A stretch of DNA of 64,000 nucleotides, from assembly GCA_028095005.1 (NCBI GenBank), contig CM051461.1:47418812-47482811 (forward strand). Direction: 5' to 3'. The notes below the pieces were generated by a model. It was not told where the DNA came from. It saw nothing but the letters and a program-made list of their open reading frames with translations, and searched no databases. This DNA comes from Rhynchospora pubera. Its lineage: Eukaryota > Streptophyta > Magnoliopsida > Poales > Cyperaceae. This document shows positions 12,244-21,719 of this stretch, piece after piece (positions within the stretch are counted from its first letter, which is position 1; every line of letters begins with the position of its first letter). A program made the position numbers and the translations under genes.

Positions 12244-12319
12244 GTTTTAGTATTATATATGTATTTTTTAAACCACATAACAACTATTCCACTATTTCAC
12301 TACGGGAAAAAGGACCTTC

Positions 12320-12625
12320 TGTAACGGCACTTCTGTAACGGTTTTTGAAATAACCGTTACAGATAAGTGAGGCATTAGGCGGGAAAATTGGCGCCACAAA
12401 TCTGTAACGGTTATTATTAAACAACCGTAATAACATTTTCCGTCATGGTCAGGGAAAAAAATGCATCAACCTTCTGTAACGGTTGTTGGATTAGAACCGT
12501 TACAGATTTCTTATATTCTGTAACGGTTATTATCCATCAGCCGTTACATAGAGGCAAATAATTTGTTTTTATTTTTTTAGTGATTCTGTAACGGTTATTA
12601 GGAAATAACCGTTACAGAATGGTCA
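12320..12625. repeat. Left subterminal repeat array of the CACTA element
   Basis: About ten copies of CTGTAACGG or its complement, mostly as inverted pairs separated by short spacers (CTGTAACGGTTATT ... AATAACCGTTACAG). In CACTA elements such motifs bind the TNPA-type accessory protein; that role here is inferred. Confidence 0.8.
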
Positions 12626-12980
12626 TGTATAAATAAAATATCATCCTCACTCATCTAACTCTTAGCCGCACTTTTCAACGGATTCAAACGGATCAGAAGT
12701 TCAAAGTATATTTTCATGAACTCCTCTTTATTTAAATTATTTTGCATTTCGTTAATAATTTGCATATATATAGGCATGAATTTCGTGTTGTCATATAGTA
12801 AACGTCATCAAGTAGTAGCAATAATACACAGATCAGGTGAGAAAAGGAAGAGAGTGAGGCAAATTTCGTGTTGATATTCCAAAAAGAAAATTTAAGGATT
12901 ACAGCCAAGCTAGAAAAGCCATAAAGCATACAGAGCTAAACAAAAAAGTATAATGTACTGGCAAATTAGAGAAGAAGCAC

Positions 12981-13901
12981 TTAGAACTGCTGTACATTAA
13001 AGAAAGCATTAATAGCATTAAAGAACCAAGGCAGAAAACTTGAAGAGGCAATAGCTAAAAAGGGATCACCAATAGCACAATGTACTGGCAAGGAAACACC
13101 ACAAGCTGATCCAGTAGGAGGAGCAACAGAAGCTGATTCGGTAGAAGTTGAATCGGTGTCAGTCGATGGTGGTGGAGGAGGTGGTGGAGGAGGCGGAGGA
13201 GGCACCCAAGGCCTGTCGGGGCCTACAAAAGGTGGTTCAGCGGGCCCTCCAACTTGTTCAAAACCTTCAATATGTACCCTAGCTCTTGCAGCTCGAGGGT
13301 CTGCAGAGATAACCAAATGATGAGGGATCTCTGAGGGATGAGCTCCTTTAATAAGCAAACGCAAATGAAGGAAGATCCCATCAGAGAAGTGAGGAGCAGT
13401 GAAAATTGGATAACCAAACCCAGACACCAGCATGTTAATGGCACTTCTATTCCAGAGATGAAGAGGGGGACCAGTAATTCTGATTCTGGTACGATAAAGA
13501 GGGGGTTCATAAACTGTACCAGCACGCTCAGTCCACCTTGTTAGGACCAATCTAACATTCTGCAGGTAAATGACACCTAGGCTGCAAATTTCATTCCTGA
13601 CCCCTTGATTTGGGCAAACCAGAAGAAAATCTCCAGAGATTGGGTGCACTGGAGAGAGACGATACTGGTGAACTGCAAAACCAAACTGACGTGCAAGTCT
13701 GAATCCCAAGCGGTGCTCAAGATCAGGCGGAAGTAATCCTTCTGCTTGGAAAGTAACAATCGCCGCTCTGTGCAGAACTTCATTTTCAGGGTCAAGATCT
13801 TGTAAAGGAAAGTAAAACACATTTAAATGATCAGGTCTGAGATCTTCAAACTCAGCAGCACTGTTCATAGGCACAAATTGCCAATCATGAAGGTTTGCCA
13901 T
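12981..13901 (-). CDS. DUF4283-like protein with proline-rich linker, inside the CACTA element
   Basis: A 306-aa open frame without stops. The N-terminal part (about 1-100) is acidic. Residues about 85-190 show the pattern of the DUF4283 (RRM-like) fold seen in plant LINE-ORF1-type proteins: a strand-helix unit around DFLLVCPNQGVRNEI, an R-W turn (LVLTRW), then IRITGPPLHLWN followed by a small hydrophobic segment. A poly-proline run lies near 235-245, then a Ser/Thr-rich tail. The same layout appears in diverged form in the frame at 16426..17211. No nuclease or reverse transcriptase follows. The real protein may be longer: the upstream frame 13916..14140 carries a CxxC zinc-knuckle-like motif. 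Family assignment is by eye; function is unknown. Confidence 0.55.
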   Translation of the reverse strand: MANLHDWQFVPMNSAAEFEDLRPDHLNVFYFPLQDLDPENEVLHRAAIVTFQAEGLLPPDLEHRLGFRLARQFGFAVHQYRLSPVHPISGDFLLVCPNQGVRNEICSLGVIYLQNVRLVLTRWTERAGTVYEPPLYRTRIRITGPPLHLWNRSAINMLVSGFGYPIFTAPHFSDGIFLHLRLLIKGAHPSEIPHHLVISADPRAARARVHIEGFEQVGGPAEPPFVGPDRPWVPPPPPPPPPPPPSTDTDSTSTESASVAPPTGSACGVSLPVHCAIGDPFLAIASSSFLPWFFNAINAFFNVQQF

Positions 13902-13915
13902 ATCTGAAGAAAGAA

Positions 13916-14140
13916 CTAAAAAGGAGGAGAAGTGGAAGAGGCAGCAAGAGGGGATTGAGTATTAATAGATGGGGGAGGGAGAGGAGAAGGCAAAGAGATT
14001 AAAGGAAGAATTGAAGAAATTCTCTGACAATTATGACCAAATTTAAGACAAACCAAGCACCTCTTCGGAAGACTACAACTTGATTCAGGTGTTCTGATAT
14101 TGAGATTCTGATATTGATGATTCAGGTATGTTTTGACCAA
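13916..14140 (-). pseudogene. Zinc-knuckle-like fragment upstream of the DUF4283-like frame
   Basis: A 74-aa frame with CLVCLKFGHNC, a short or degenerate version of the CCHC zinc knuckle that usually follows DUF4283, then a Pro/Ser-rich stretch ending SPPF and a stop. Only 15 bp separate its stop from the ATG of the 306-aa frame. A spliced link is conceivable because an acceptor-like TTCTTCAG lies just before that ATG. It could equally be a broken exon. Confidence 0.35.
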
Positions 14141-14156
14141 ATTTAAGTCAAACCAA

Positions 14157-14858
14157 GCACTTCTATCTAAGCTATTAATGATATTGAGATTCTGATATTG
14201 TACGATTCTGATATTGAGATTCTGATTTGATGATACTTTTGAGGCAAAGTAAATACTTTGTTTATTGTTTGTGTGATATGCATGATTATATATATGTTTG
14301 ATATATGTGTGATATGCTGCATGTGTTTAATGTAAATTGGGTACCAATCTGGTACCAATTCGGCTAGCAAATTGGGCTAGCCAATCAAAAAAGCGAAAAA
14401 AAGGACCTTCTGTAACGATTATTAAGGAATAACCGTTACAGAATATTATAATTTCATTTTTTTTATTATAAACATTATCTGTAACGGTTATTCTCTAATA
14501 ACCGTTACAGAAGCACTTCTATCTAAGCTATTAATGATATTTAGATTCTGATATTGTACTATGATTTGATGATACTTGTGAGGCAAAGTAAATACTTTGT
14601 TTATTGTTTGTGTGATATGCATGATTATATATATGTTTGATATATGTGTGATATGCTGCATGTGTTTAATGTAAATTGGGTACCAATCTGGTACCAATTC
14701 GGCTAGCAAATTGGGCTAGCCAATCAAACAGGCGAAACACAAAAAAAGGACCTTCGGTAACGGTTATTAAGGAATAACCGTTACAGAATATTATAATTTC
14801 ATTTTTTTTATTATAAACATTATCTGTAACGGTTATTACCTAATAACCGTTACAGAAG
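14157..14858. repeat. Tandem duplication (about 350 bp) within the CACTA element
   Basis: The segment beginning GCACTTCTATCTAAGC occurs at 14157-14512 and again at 14513-14858, with a small deletion and few substitutions. Each copy contains 'ggtaccaatctggtaccaat', then 'aaaggaccttc(t/g)gtaacg', i.e. a copy of the sequence next to the left terminus. A third related copy starts near 17437. This suggests internal amplification of subterminal DNA. Confidence 0.8.
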
Positions 14859-14859
14859 C

Positions 14860-15636
14860 CAGTCTTCTGTAACGGTATGTTTAAATAACCGTTACAGTAT
14901 CTTTCTAAGTCTGTAATGGTTATATATAAATAACCGTTACAGAAAGGTTATGTATTTAGGTTAAGTCTTCCCAGCCGCATTCCTTTCTCTCTTCTTTTCA
15001 TTTTATTGCGATATCCAAAGAAATACCTCTCTTATCCCTTCTGTTTCACTCCAAAAAATAGCAAAAAATTTGTAAAAATTCTGAAAAAAAGAGAACAAGA
15101 AGGAGAGCAGATTTGAGGTAAAAAACAAAAAAATTGAACCGTATTTTTTCATATTTTTTTCTTATTTATTTCGGTTTTTACATGAGAACGAGAGCAGATT
15201 CAACGGATCGATCGAAAGAACGAGAAGGAGAGCAGATTCAACGGATCGATCGATCGAAAGTCATGCTTCGACTGGATAATTTTATATTTCTTCGGTACTT
15301 TCATAAACTCCTCTTTTTTCATATATATGCGATTTTTGTTAACTGCTTTTTTTCCTTTTGCTTTTAAGTTGTAATTGACAAATAATTGAGCTAAATTACG
15401 GTTGACAAACAATGCAATTTACATAGGCTGACAAACAATGTTATTTTGGTTGATGCGCTTGAACCAAATTACAAAATAAAAAGTTGCCTGTTGGCCACAA
15501 ATGTCAAATCTCAAGAGCAATTTATATTGTTTTCAAGCTTGATTCTATATCTAAACATAACAAACATACATCTAAACATCACACAATTCACATAATTCTT
15601 GCCATTAACAGTAATATTAACAATACAACAAACATA
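14860..15636. other. Non-coding interior of the CACTA element
   Basis: The start (14860-14945) is more of the CTGTAACGG array. The rest has a repeated 'cggatcgatcgaaag' (15205 and 15243) and no recognisable gene. Confidence 0.5.
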
Positions 15637-16404
15637 CTAGAGCTTGTAGGTAGAGGATGTGTCATCAGTGGAGCCATTGCTCTTCTTTGCTGCTTCCTGC
15701 TTCTTTGCCAAATCCATGAAGGTTTTTTCCATGTCTGTTTTCAAGTCAGTGCAATTATTGAAAAAGTTAAATGTATATTTATGTAAAGATTATACAAGGA
15801 TAAACAAAATAAGGATCTTATGTAGAGCTATTCTCTAAACTAGGATTTATGTATTCTCTAAACTAGGATTTATGTAGAGCTATTCTCTAAACTAGGATTT
15901 ATGTATTCTCTAAACTAAAGAAGTTATTTAGGGCTTTTGAACATATTGTCTAGAAAGAAGCTATTCTCTAAGCTATTTAGGACTTCTGCACATATTGTTA
16001 CTAGAAAGAAATGTGATTGTAGAGTTACCTTCTGTGGAGAATGACATCTTGCTGGGCTCCTCTGAGGGTGTCTTCATGAGTTCATCGACTGATTGGTCCT
16101 CAGTAGGGGTTGTATTGTCACTCTCTGTGTCAGTTTTTTCATCCTCAGTATCAGTCTCATGAGAGCTTAGGTTGAACCCAGGGGGTACACTGGGCCCACT
16201 GGTGTGCCCTGGGCCCTCATGTTGAGCTCTGTGGCTCTCTTTCCTAGCATGTTTCATCTCCTTCCTGAACTGTGCCTCAAGATATTCTTGTACTCCTTTT
16301 CCTTTAGAACTAGAGCTTGTAGGTTTGATTACCCTGGTGTCTCCAATGAGAACTCATGTCTCCTTAGTTCTGCTTCCTCCCTTGGTTTGTGATCTAGTAA
16401 TCAT
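15637..16404 (-). pseudogene. Hydrophilic C-terminal module, two exons, one in-frame stop
   Basis: On the minus strand a frame starts at the ATG at 16404 (MITRSQTKGG), meets a TGA at 16354-16356, then stays open with a charged Ser/Thr/Glu-rich sequence containing VPPGFNLSSHETDTED. A good donor (GAAG|gtaact, intron from 16028) and acceptor (aaacag|ACATGG, exon from 15734) join in frame to a last exon 15637..15734 encoding DMEKTFMDLAKKQEAAKKS, with a stop at 15637-15639. The in-frame splice and codon-like composition argue this was a real gene end, possibly the C-terminus of the DUF4283-like protein upstream (16426..17211). Function is not recognised. Confidence 0.4.
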
Positions 16405-16425
16405 TGAGGGGATGACCTCATCTAT

Positions 16426-17211
16426 CTACCTTTTTTTTGTTTGAGTATTATTGGGGGTTGTGGTTTTTGCAGCCTTTTTCTTTGCTTTTCTCTTGCTCTG
16501 TCGCATGGTTGTAGTACTGCCAGAATCAACCCTAACAGGTGGATTGATACTTTGCAGTCTTGCCTCATTAGCAGGGGACCATTCAATCCTAGGCAAAGCT
16601 TTGATGTATTCATGACGTGGGTTTCTGATTTGTGGTTCCTCAACTACGTACTGAACCCGAAGTAGGTCAATTTTTCCATTTCTTCTGTGTAATTCAAATG
16701 CACGAGAGGCTGGTATTCTATCCCTATGTTCAACCAATACTTCAACTCTAGCAAATCTGGCATCTATACCCATGTATGTTGGTGCATCAGCATGTAAAAC
16801 TGTACCAAAAGGGAAAAAGATGTTTGCTCCATACCATGAGCACCATCCAAATGGAAGATCAGCAATTCTTACCCATAGCCTCACACTGTCTGCTCTGGGG
16901 TCTAGTTCCCTTGGAGGATCAATGAGGATGGGAAATGGCCGCCTCATGTTGTTTCCATATGTGATTTCAATAGTGCCTTTTCTAAACATCTCATCGCGCC
17001 ATTGCTCAGAGGGGCCGATTATGAGAAATCGATTTTCTAGGAGTGTTGTCACTCTGTGTTGTCCTGCAGGGAGGCGTCTTCTCATCTCTATCATGACATC
17101 AAGCAAAGTTACACCTTCCATGGTTTGGATGACAATGGATTTGGTGATCTCTGCACTGGCCGGAGCAGTGATGTCGTCTTCATCAACTCTGATGGGATCA
17201 AGGTTTTTCAT
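16426..17211 (-). CDS. DUF4283-like protein with basic tail, inside the CACTA element
   Basis: A 261-aa open frame. Residues about 50-190 follow the DUF4283 pattern: RFLIIGPSEQWRDEMF, then VRLWVRIADLPFGWCSWYG, a GTVLHAD-like segment and RFARVEVLVEH. The C-terminus is strongly basic (RQSKRKAKKKAAK), like a nucleic-acid-binding or nuclear-targeting tail. In LINE ORF1 proteins this domain binds RNA or DNA with a zinc knuckle; here no knuckle follows directly. The ATG at 17211 is the first in the frame. The stop at 16426 lies just ahead of the next module (15637..16404), so the two may have formed one gene. It shares the block order of the frame at 12981..13901, though the sequences are very different. 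Confidence 0.55.
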   Translation of the reverse strand: MKNLDPIRVDEDDITAPASAEITKSIVIQTMEGVTLLDVMIEMRRRLPAGQHRVTTLLENRFLIIGPSEQWRDEMFRKGTIEITYGNNMRRPFPILIDPPRELDPRADSVRLWVRIADLPFGWCSWYGANIFFPFGTVLHADAPTYMGIDARFARVEVLVEHRDRIPASRAFELHRRNGKIDLLRVQYVVEEPQIRNPRHEYIKALPRIEWSPANEARLQSINPPVRVDSGSTTTMRQSKRKAKKKAAKTTTPNNTQTKKR

Positions 17212-17436
17212 GGTTGGTTTTTTAGTAGAGAGATAGGAGGGAGAAGTGAGAAATTAGTTTGAAACTGAAAAGGCGTGGGGTTCTACAGTTTGGTCATTTA
17301 TAGTACAAATGAGTTTGAAACTGAAAATATGAAAAGTTGCGTGCTTTAATTTTGAATTGTAATCATATGAAGAGTTGCGTGCTTTAATGAGTGTTCAGAT
17401 AAGCATCTCTTGGAGTACTGGATTGAATTGTAACAG

Positions 17437-17995
17437 TATGCTGCATGTGTTATCTAATGTAAATTGGGTACCAATTTGGTACCAATTCGGCTAGCAAATT
17501 GGGCTAGCCAATCAAAAAAACTAAAAAAAGGACCTTCTGTAACGGTTATTAAGGAATAACCGTTACAGAATATTATAATTTCATTTTTTTTATTATAAAC
17601 ATTATCTGTAACGGTTATTCTCTAATAACCGTTACAGAAGATTGGATTCTGTAACGGTTATTATCTAATAACCGTTATATGTTCTCCAAATGTACCGTTC
17701 CATCCACAATACCATAACGGTTATTCGCTAATAACCGTTACAGAAGCCAATCTTCTGTAACGGTTATTAGAGAATAACCGTTACACATGATCTCCAAAAA
17801 GCTGTACCAGATTTCCCTTGCATAATACTATAACGGTTATTAGATAATAACCGTTACAGAAGAGGGGCTACTGTAACGATTATTGTCTAATAACCGTTAT
17901 AGATCTGTAACGGTTATTAGACATTCTGTAACGGGGGCTACAGTAACGTTTCGTGTACCATTACAGATACCTTTTATTAACCGTTACAGAAACCA
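17437..17995. repeat. Right subterminal repeat array of the CACTA element
   Basis: This contains a third copy of the 'ggtaccaat..ggtaccaat' segment, then about 16 copies of CTGTAACGGTTATT or its complement, mostly as inverted pairs, up to the right terminus. Confidence 0.8.
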
Positions 17996-18010
17996 AAATT
18001 TCGCGTAGTG

Positions 18011-18551
18011 TTTATTTATAATTTAAATTTTTATGTGCTTATCATATTAATATCAAAGAACAAATAGAATTTGGTACAAAAGTCGGCTAACGGGTGTATT
18101 CCTCAATAATGACGTGGTACGTGAACCCATCAAAAATAAATTATACTCGATAGAAATTACACATCTTACTCGATAGAGTTACAATATTTTTTTTAATCCA
18201 TTTCTCACGTAATAATGGAATATAAAAAAAATACTTTTAGTCATGTATTCATCTTATCCAATGTGATTCAATCAGATAATAAAATCTATAATTTTTGATA
18301 AATTATAAAAGTTGGCCACAAAGAAATTTAATAAATGTGTCTTGTACCACCGTGGCAGCGTGGCTCACACGGTGATGGAACCAGTCTTCAGTCTTCACAA
18401 GTTACACAAAGCAAGTCCTCCCGAAGACAAAATTCCATTTGTTGACTATGGGTCAACAGAAAAGATCACGTTCTAGTTTCTACACAAATCAAGTCCTGCC
18501 GAAGACAAAATTCCTTTTGTTGACTATGGGTCAACAGAAAAGATCAGGATT
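18011..18551. repeat. AT-rich flank, then a tandem repeat of about 80 bp
   Basis: No gene. From about 18411, a unit containing 'ccgaagacaaaattcc' then 'ttgttgactatgggtcaaca' occurs twice. The continuation of the second copy (cacgttctagtttctaca) resumes at about 18817 after the hAT insertion, and a further diverged piece (ctgttgactaggggtca) lies at 19012. So an old tandem array was split by two MITEs. Confidence 0.65.
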
Positions 18552-18814
18552 TAGGGGGTGGGTAACGTTGATAACGGAGCGTTTTGTTTTCTGTTCAGTA
18601 ACCATATGTATCGAACTTATTCGTTATTTGTTTCGTTTTGACGGAACATGATGGAACGGTTATATTTGCACTATATTTCACAAAGATGAATCACAAAATA
18701 CATTCCGTTTTCAATTTCGTTTGCGAAACGAAATAAAATTTCCTTCCGTTACACATTCCACATGAACAGAACGGAACGATTACGCGACTTTACGGTATTC
18801 CGCACCCACCCCTA
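18552..18814. mobile_element. hAT-type MITE, CGTTCC-rich family
   Basis: The ends are TAGGGGGTGGGTAACG on the left and the complement of TAGGGGTGGGTGCGG on the right. The interior is rich in CGTTCC/GGAACG. It closely resembles the copy in the pseudogene exon (53502..53779). The 8-bp target duplication is not readable here, perhaps because of mutation at the left junction. It interrupts a tandem repeat, which gives the expected empty-site sequence. Confidence 0.75.
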
Positions 18815-18838
18815 TTCACGTTCTAGTTTCTACATAGA

Positions 18839-18995
18839 GGGTGCGTTTGGATGAGAGAAGAAGAAGAGGAAGAAGGAAGATGGGAAGAAAAAAAATTATA
18901 AACAATCCAAATTCTTCACAAAGTTACACACTTCCCAATAATTCTTCCCACTTCTTCCCTTCTTCCCTTCTTCCCACACCTATCCAAACACACCC
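18839..18995. mobile_element. Tourist-like MITE
   Basis: The ends are GGGTGCGTTTGGATGAG and the complement of GGGTGTGTTTGGATAGG. AGA flanks both sides (3-bp duplication). The interior holds the shared 'aaacaatccaaattcttcaca' theme. Non-coding. Confidence 0.7.
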
Positions 18996-20440
18996 AGAAA
19001 GTATCCATTCCTCTGTTGACTAGGGGTCAGCTGGCCAAGTCTTTGTTTCTTTGTCTTTGTTTGAAGCGCACAATTTCCCGGAAGTGCAATTTGAGCATTT
19101 AATGTACTTGAAGCAATTTATTCCTCGAGGTCATCGATAGTGGTGGAAAACCTGTTCGCGGTACGCGATTCAGTCATATGGAAAAAGGACGTTATTTTTT
19201 AGATAGCAATTTGAAACATAAAAGTACAATCCAAGCCATATTATCCTAAAAAAGAAGGAAAATATTTTCTCTTGCAGTCTTGCTAGAGGGAACTATTTCC
19301 GATATCGAATTACATTATAACTGGTCTTTACACCTTGCAAACAACTGCCACATAAATAATCTCCCAAAAATTGCTAACATCAGCAAAATTTTTTTTTTTT
19401 ATCTGAAACAACCGTTGATGAATAATCTGACGATCTGAATTAATCGAAGGCAATTCTCAGCGACAATGAAAAAAGAAAAAAAAAACTACTGTTCATAAGG
19501 GACGAAAATCTCATCCAAGAGGAGAGAGAAAGCAGACAAATGAAATATAGCTTAGATAAGCCCGGCCTGTAATTGACAATTTGACACTATAACGGATTTG
19601 AAATTGATTACTGCCATCTGCATTTTTATCATCTCTGTCATCGTTAAATATAAACAGATACAAACAAATAAGTTCAATGAAAATAAGTTGAATATGCATG
19701 TAAACTTCTAAACAAGTGATGACAACACTCATTTGTTTGTAAGTGTTCACTTAGATTGTCTATATGTTCATCTTGTTTGTTGTATATGTTCATTTTGTAT
19801 TTAGCGATGATAGGGATTGCAAAACTACAGACGGTAGTTATCATTCCTGATAACGGATTACTTTTATAATAACGTTGGTCGTTAAATTTTGTCGATTTCA
19901 TAATTCATGATGTAGAGTCCTTACTAGATGAGTTTAACAAAAAAAATATCCAAATAATACATACGTGGCACCCTTAATTTTTTACCTTGCGTCAGTCATA
20001 AAACCCGGTCAGATAAACAATTTTAGCAGAAGTCGTACGTCCACTTGTTTCATTTTTTCTTTAAAGTCGTCTAGTAAATTTCTATTGAAACAAATATTTT
20101 CGAGTAAGAGAATATCATTCTGTTATTATTTTATTTTTGAAGGTTGAAAAAGTTGTACTGTTGGTAATTAGAAAGTAATTGCTTCCTGCGTAATAGAAAG
20201 TGGCGGCGTTTTTCGCTTGTTTGTTTTTTTTTTTTCAAGATAAAAGAGTAAATATGCTTTGTTTATGCACCCCCAACATTGTAATTGACTAATATTTCCT
20301 CATGTTCTTCCGTTTTTGTTTTTCTTTGAATTTTACTTTGTAACAAATCTAAAAACCTTATTTTATTTTTTTTAATATTTCCTCATGTTCTACCCTAGCG
20401 TTTTTTCGCTCTTTCTCCTTTCCTACCCCTAGTGCCTCTC
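18996..20440. other. Intergenic AT-rich DNA, no gene seen
   Basis: Only short shadow frames. Several A- or T-runs (19389, 19475, 20225, 20365). No terminal repeats or domains were recognised. Confidence 0.5.
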
Positions 20441-20469
20441 GGAACCGTATCCTCTAGACATCTCTTTAA

Positions 20470-20637
20470 GGGGCCGTTTGGATCCCCATGGGATTTTGGG
20501 AAATTTCATCTTCCTACCATAAATTTATTATAAACAATCCAAATTCTTCACAAAATTACACACTTCCCAATAAATTTATTCCTAGGAATTGCAACTTCTC
20601 CAAATTCCCCAACTTCCTAAGCGATCCAAACGGCCCC
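20470..20637. mobile_element. Tourist-like MITE inside the MULE terminal repeat
   Basis: The ends are GGGGCCGTTTGGATC and the complement of GGGGCCGTTTGGATCGC. TAA flanks both sides exactly (20467-20469 and 20638-20640). 168 bp, non-coding. It is the cleanest member of this family in the window and serves as the reference for the decayed copies. Confidence 0.9.
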
Positions 20638-21398
20638 TAAGATGTCCAGAGTGCCAACCTCTTGTCCAGGACTGTTGGATCGAAATAAAAGGCTAGATTT
20701 TGATCGCTTCCTTGATCCCTCTAAACAAAACCCAAAAAAAAGAAAAAGAAATTTACCCGCTTAAAGAATACGAACCCACGGAGGTTCCTGTTGTTTGCGC
20801 GCAAACCCTAGTTTTCATCTCCGCATCGCGATCGTGCCCCACCGGTGTCGGTCAGGAAATTCTCAGCCATTGGATTTCTGATTCGCAGCTTCGTCAGGCT
20901 ACATTCCCCGTTTCCCCTCTGTTGACCCGGTAAATATATATCCAACCATAATTCTTGTAAATTGTAATTTTCAATAGTCGGATTAATTACTCCAACAACT
21001 AACCCAGAGTTAGTTCAATTGAGGTTTGGGACCTCGAGGAGTTAATTTCTTTCTTTAATTGGGATTAGTGACATTTGTCTGGTAAAGTCGACAAAGGGGC
21101 AAGTTGGTTTAGTTGAAAATAACCACTTGGGATCACCTCCAAGCATTAAAAATTAATAATGTTTACAAAAAGGAAGTAAAGAAAAATTTAAGAGTTAGGA
21201 TTAATCTGGGTATTTGAACTATGGAAAAGAAATAGAATGTACATCGTTTGCAATAAAACTAATATACATTCAGATAGCATATTTACTTGGTCTGTTTTGT
21301 TGGTCTTATATTTTCATGGTCTTTATTAGTACTTGGTTGTAATAAAAGGTTGCACTGTATGACATTTCAATAAATTCTTGCAGCACTGTGTTTCTGTT

Positions 21399-21719
21399 AT
21401 GGAAGAACAACAAGATGATTTTGTACCTCGTTTGGGTATGGAATATTCAACAATGGAGGAAGCATGATCGGCTTGGAATTACTATGGTGGAAAAGTTGGT
21501 TTTGGAGTAAGAAAGAGCCGTGACACAAGGAGCAAAATAGATGATGCAATTATTTCAAAGATTTATGTGTGCTCTTGCGAAGGTAAAAGAGGAGTAGACA
21601 AGCGAGATCATTTGACAAAGAATCCAAGAGCGGAGACGCGGACCGGATGTCAAGCTCGTTTGCAAATAAAATTAGATAGAAAAATCCAAAATTCAAAGTT
21701 GTGGACTTTGTTTCCGTAG
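21399..21719 (+). pseudogene. FAR1/FHY3-type zinc-finger fragment in the MULE
   Basis: From the ATG at 21399, after a likely 3' splice site (ttcttgcag at 21382), the frame reads MEEQQDDFVPRLGMEYST, a TGA at position 23, then WNYYGGKVGFGVRKSR, an IYVCSCEG segment and PRAETRTGCQARLQIKLD. That is the FAR1 DNA-binding domain (WRKY-GCM1 fold) up to the 'TRTGC' block. Past 21690 the conserved continuation KFKVVDFV is found in another frame, so there is also a frameshift. The MULE transposase, SWIM domain and C-terminus are absent. It is a relic of a FAR1-type transposase or a captured FAR1 gene; I cannot distinguish these. Confidence 0.8.

Larger units (their letters stand above)
12298..18010. mobile_element. 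CACTA (En/Spm) element, non-autonomous, 5.7 kb
   Basis: The element starts CACTACGGGAAAAAGG and ends in the complement of CACTACGCGAAATTTTGG. The flanking bases are TTT on both sides (12295-12297 and 18011-18013), the 3-bp duplication expected for CACTA. Both subterminal regions are packed with TCTGTAACGGTTATT and its complement, more than 30 copies in all. I see no TNP2-like transposase or TNPA-like protein. The interior holds minus-strand frames with DUF4283-like folds (12981..13901 and 16426..17211), a short zinc-knuckle-like piece and a hydrophilic C-terminal module. The element probably needs a transposase in trans. Confidence 0.88.

Noticed and set aside
12320..12625. Regularly spaced CTGTAACGG repeats as a CRISPR-like array
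   Set aside because: Repeats are short, alternate in orientation and sit at CACTA ends; the genome is a plant.
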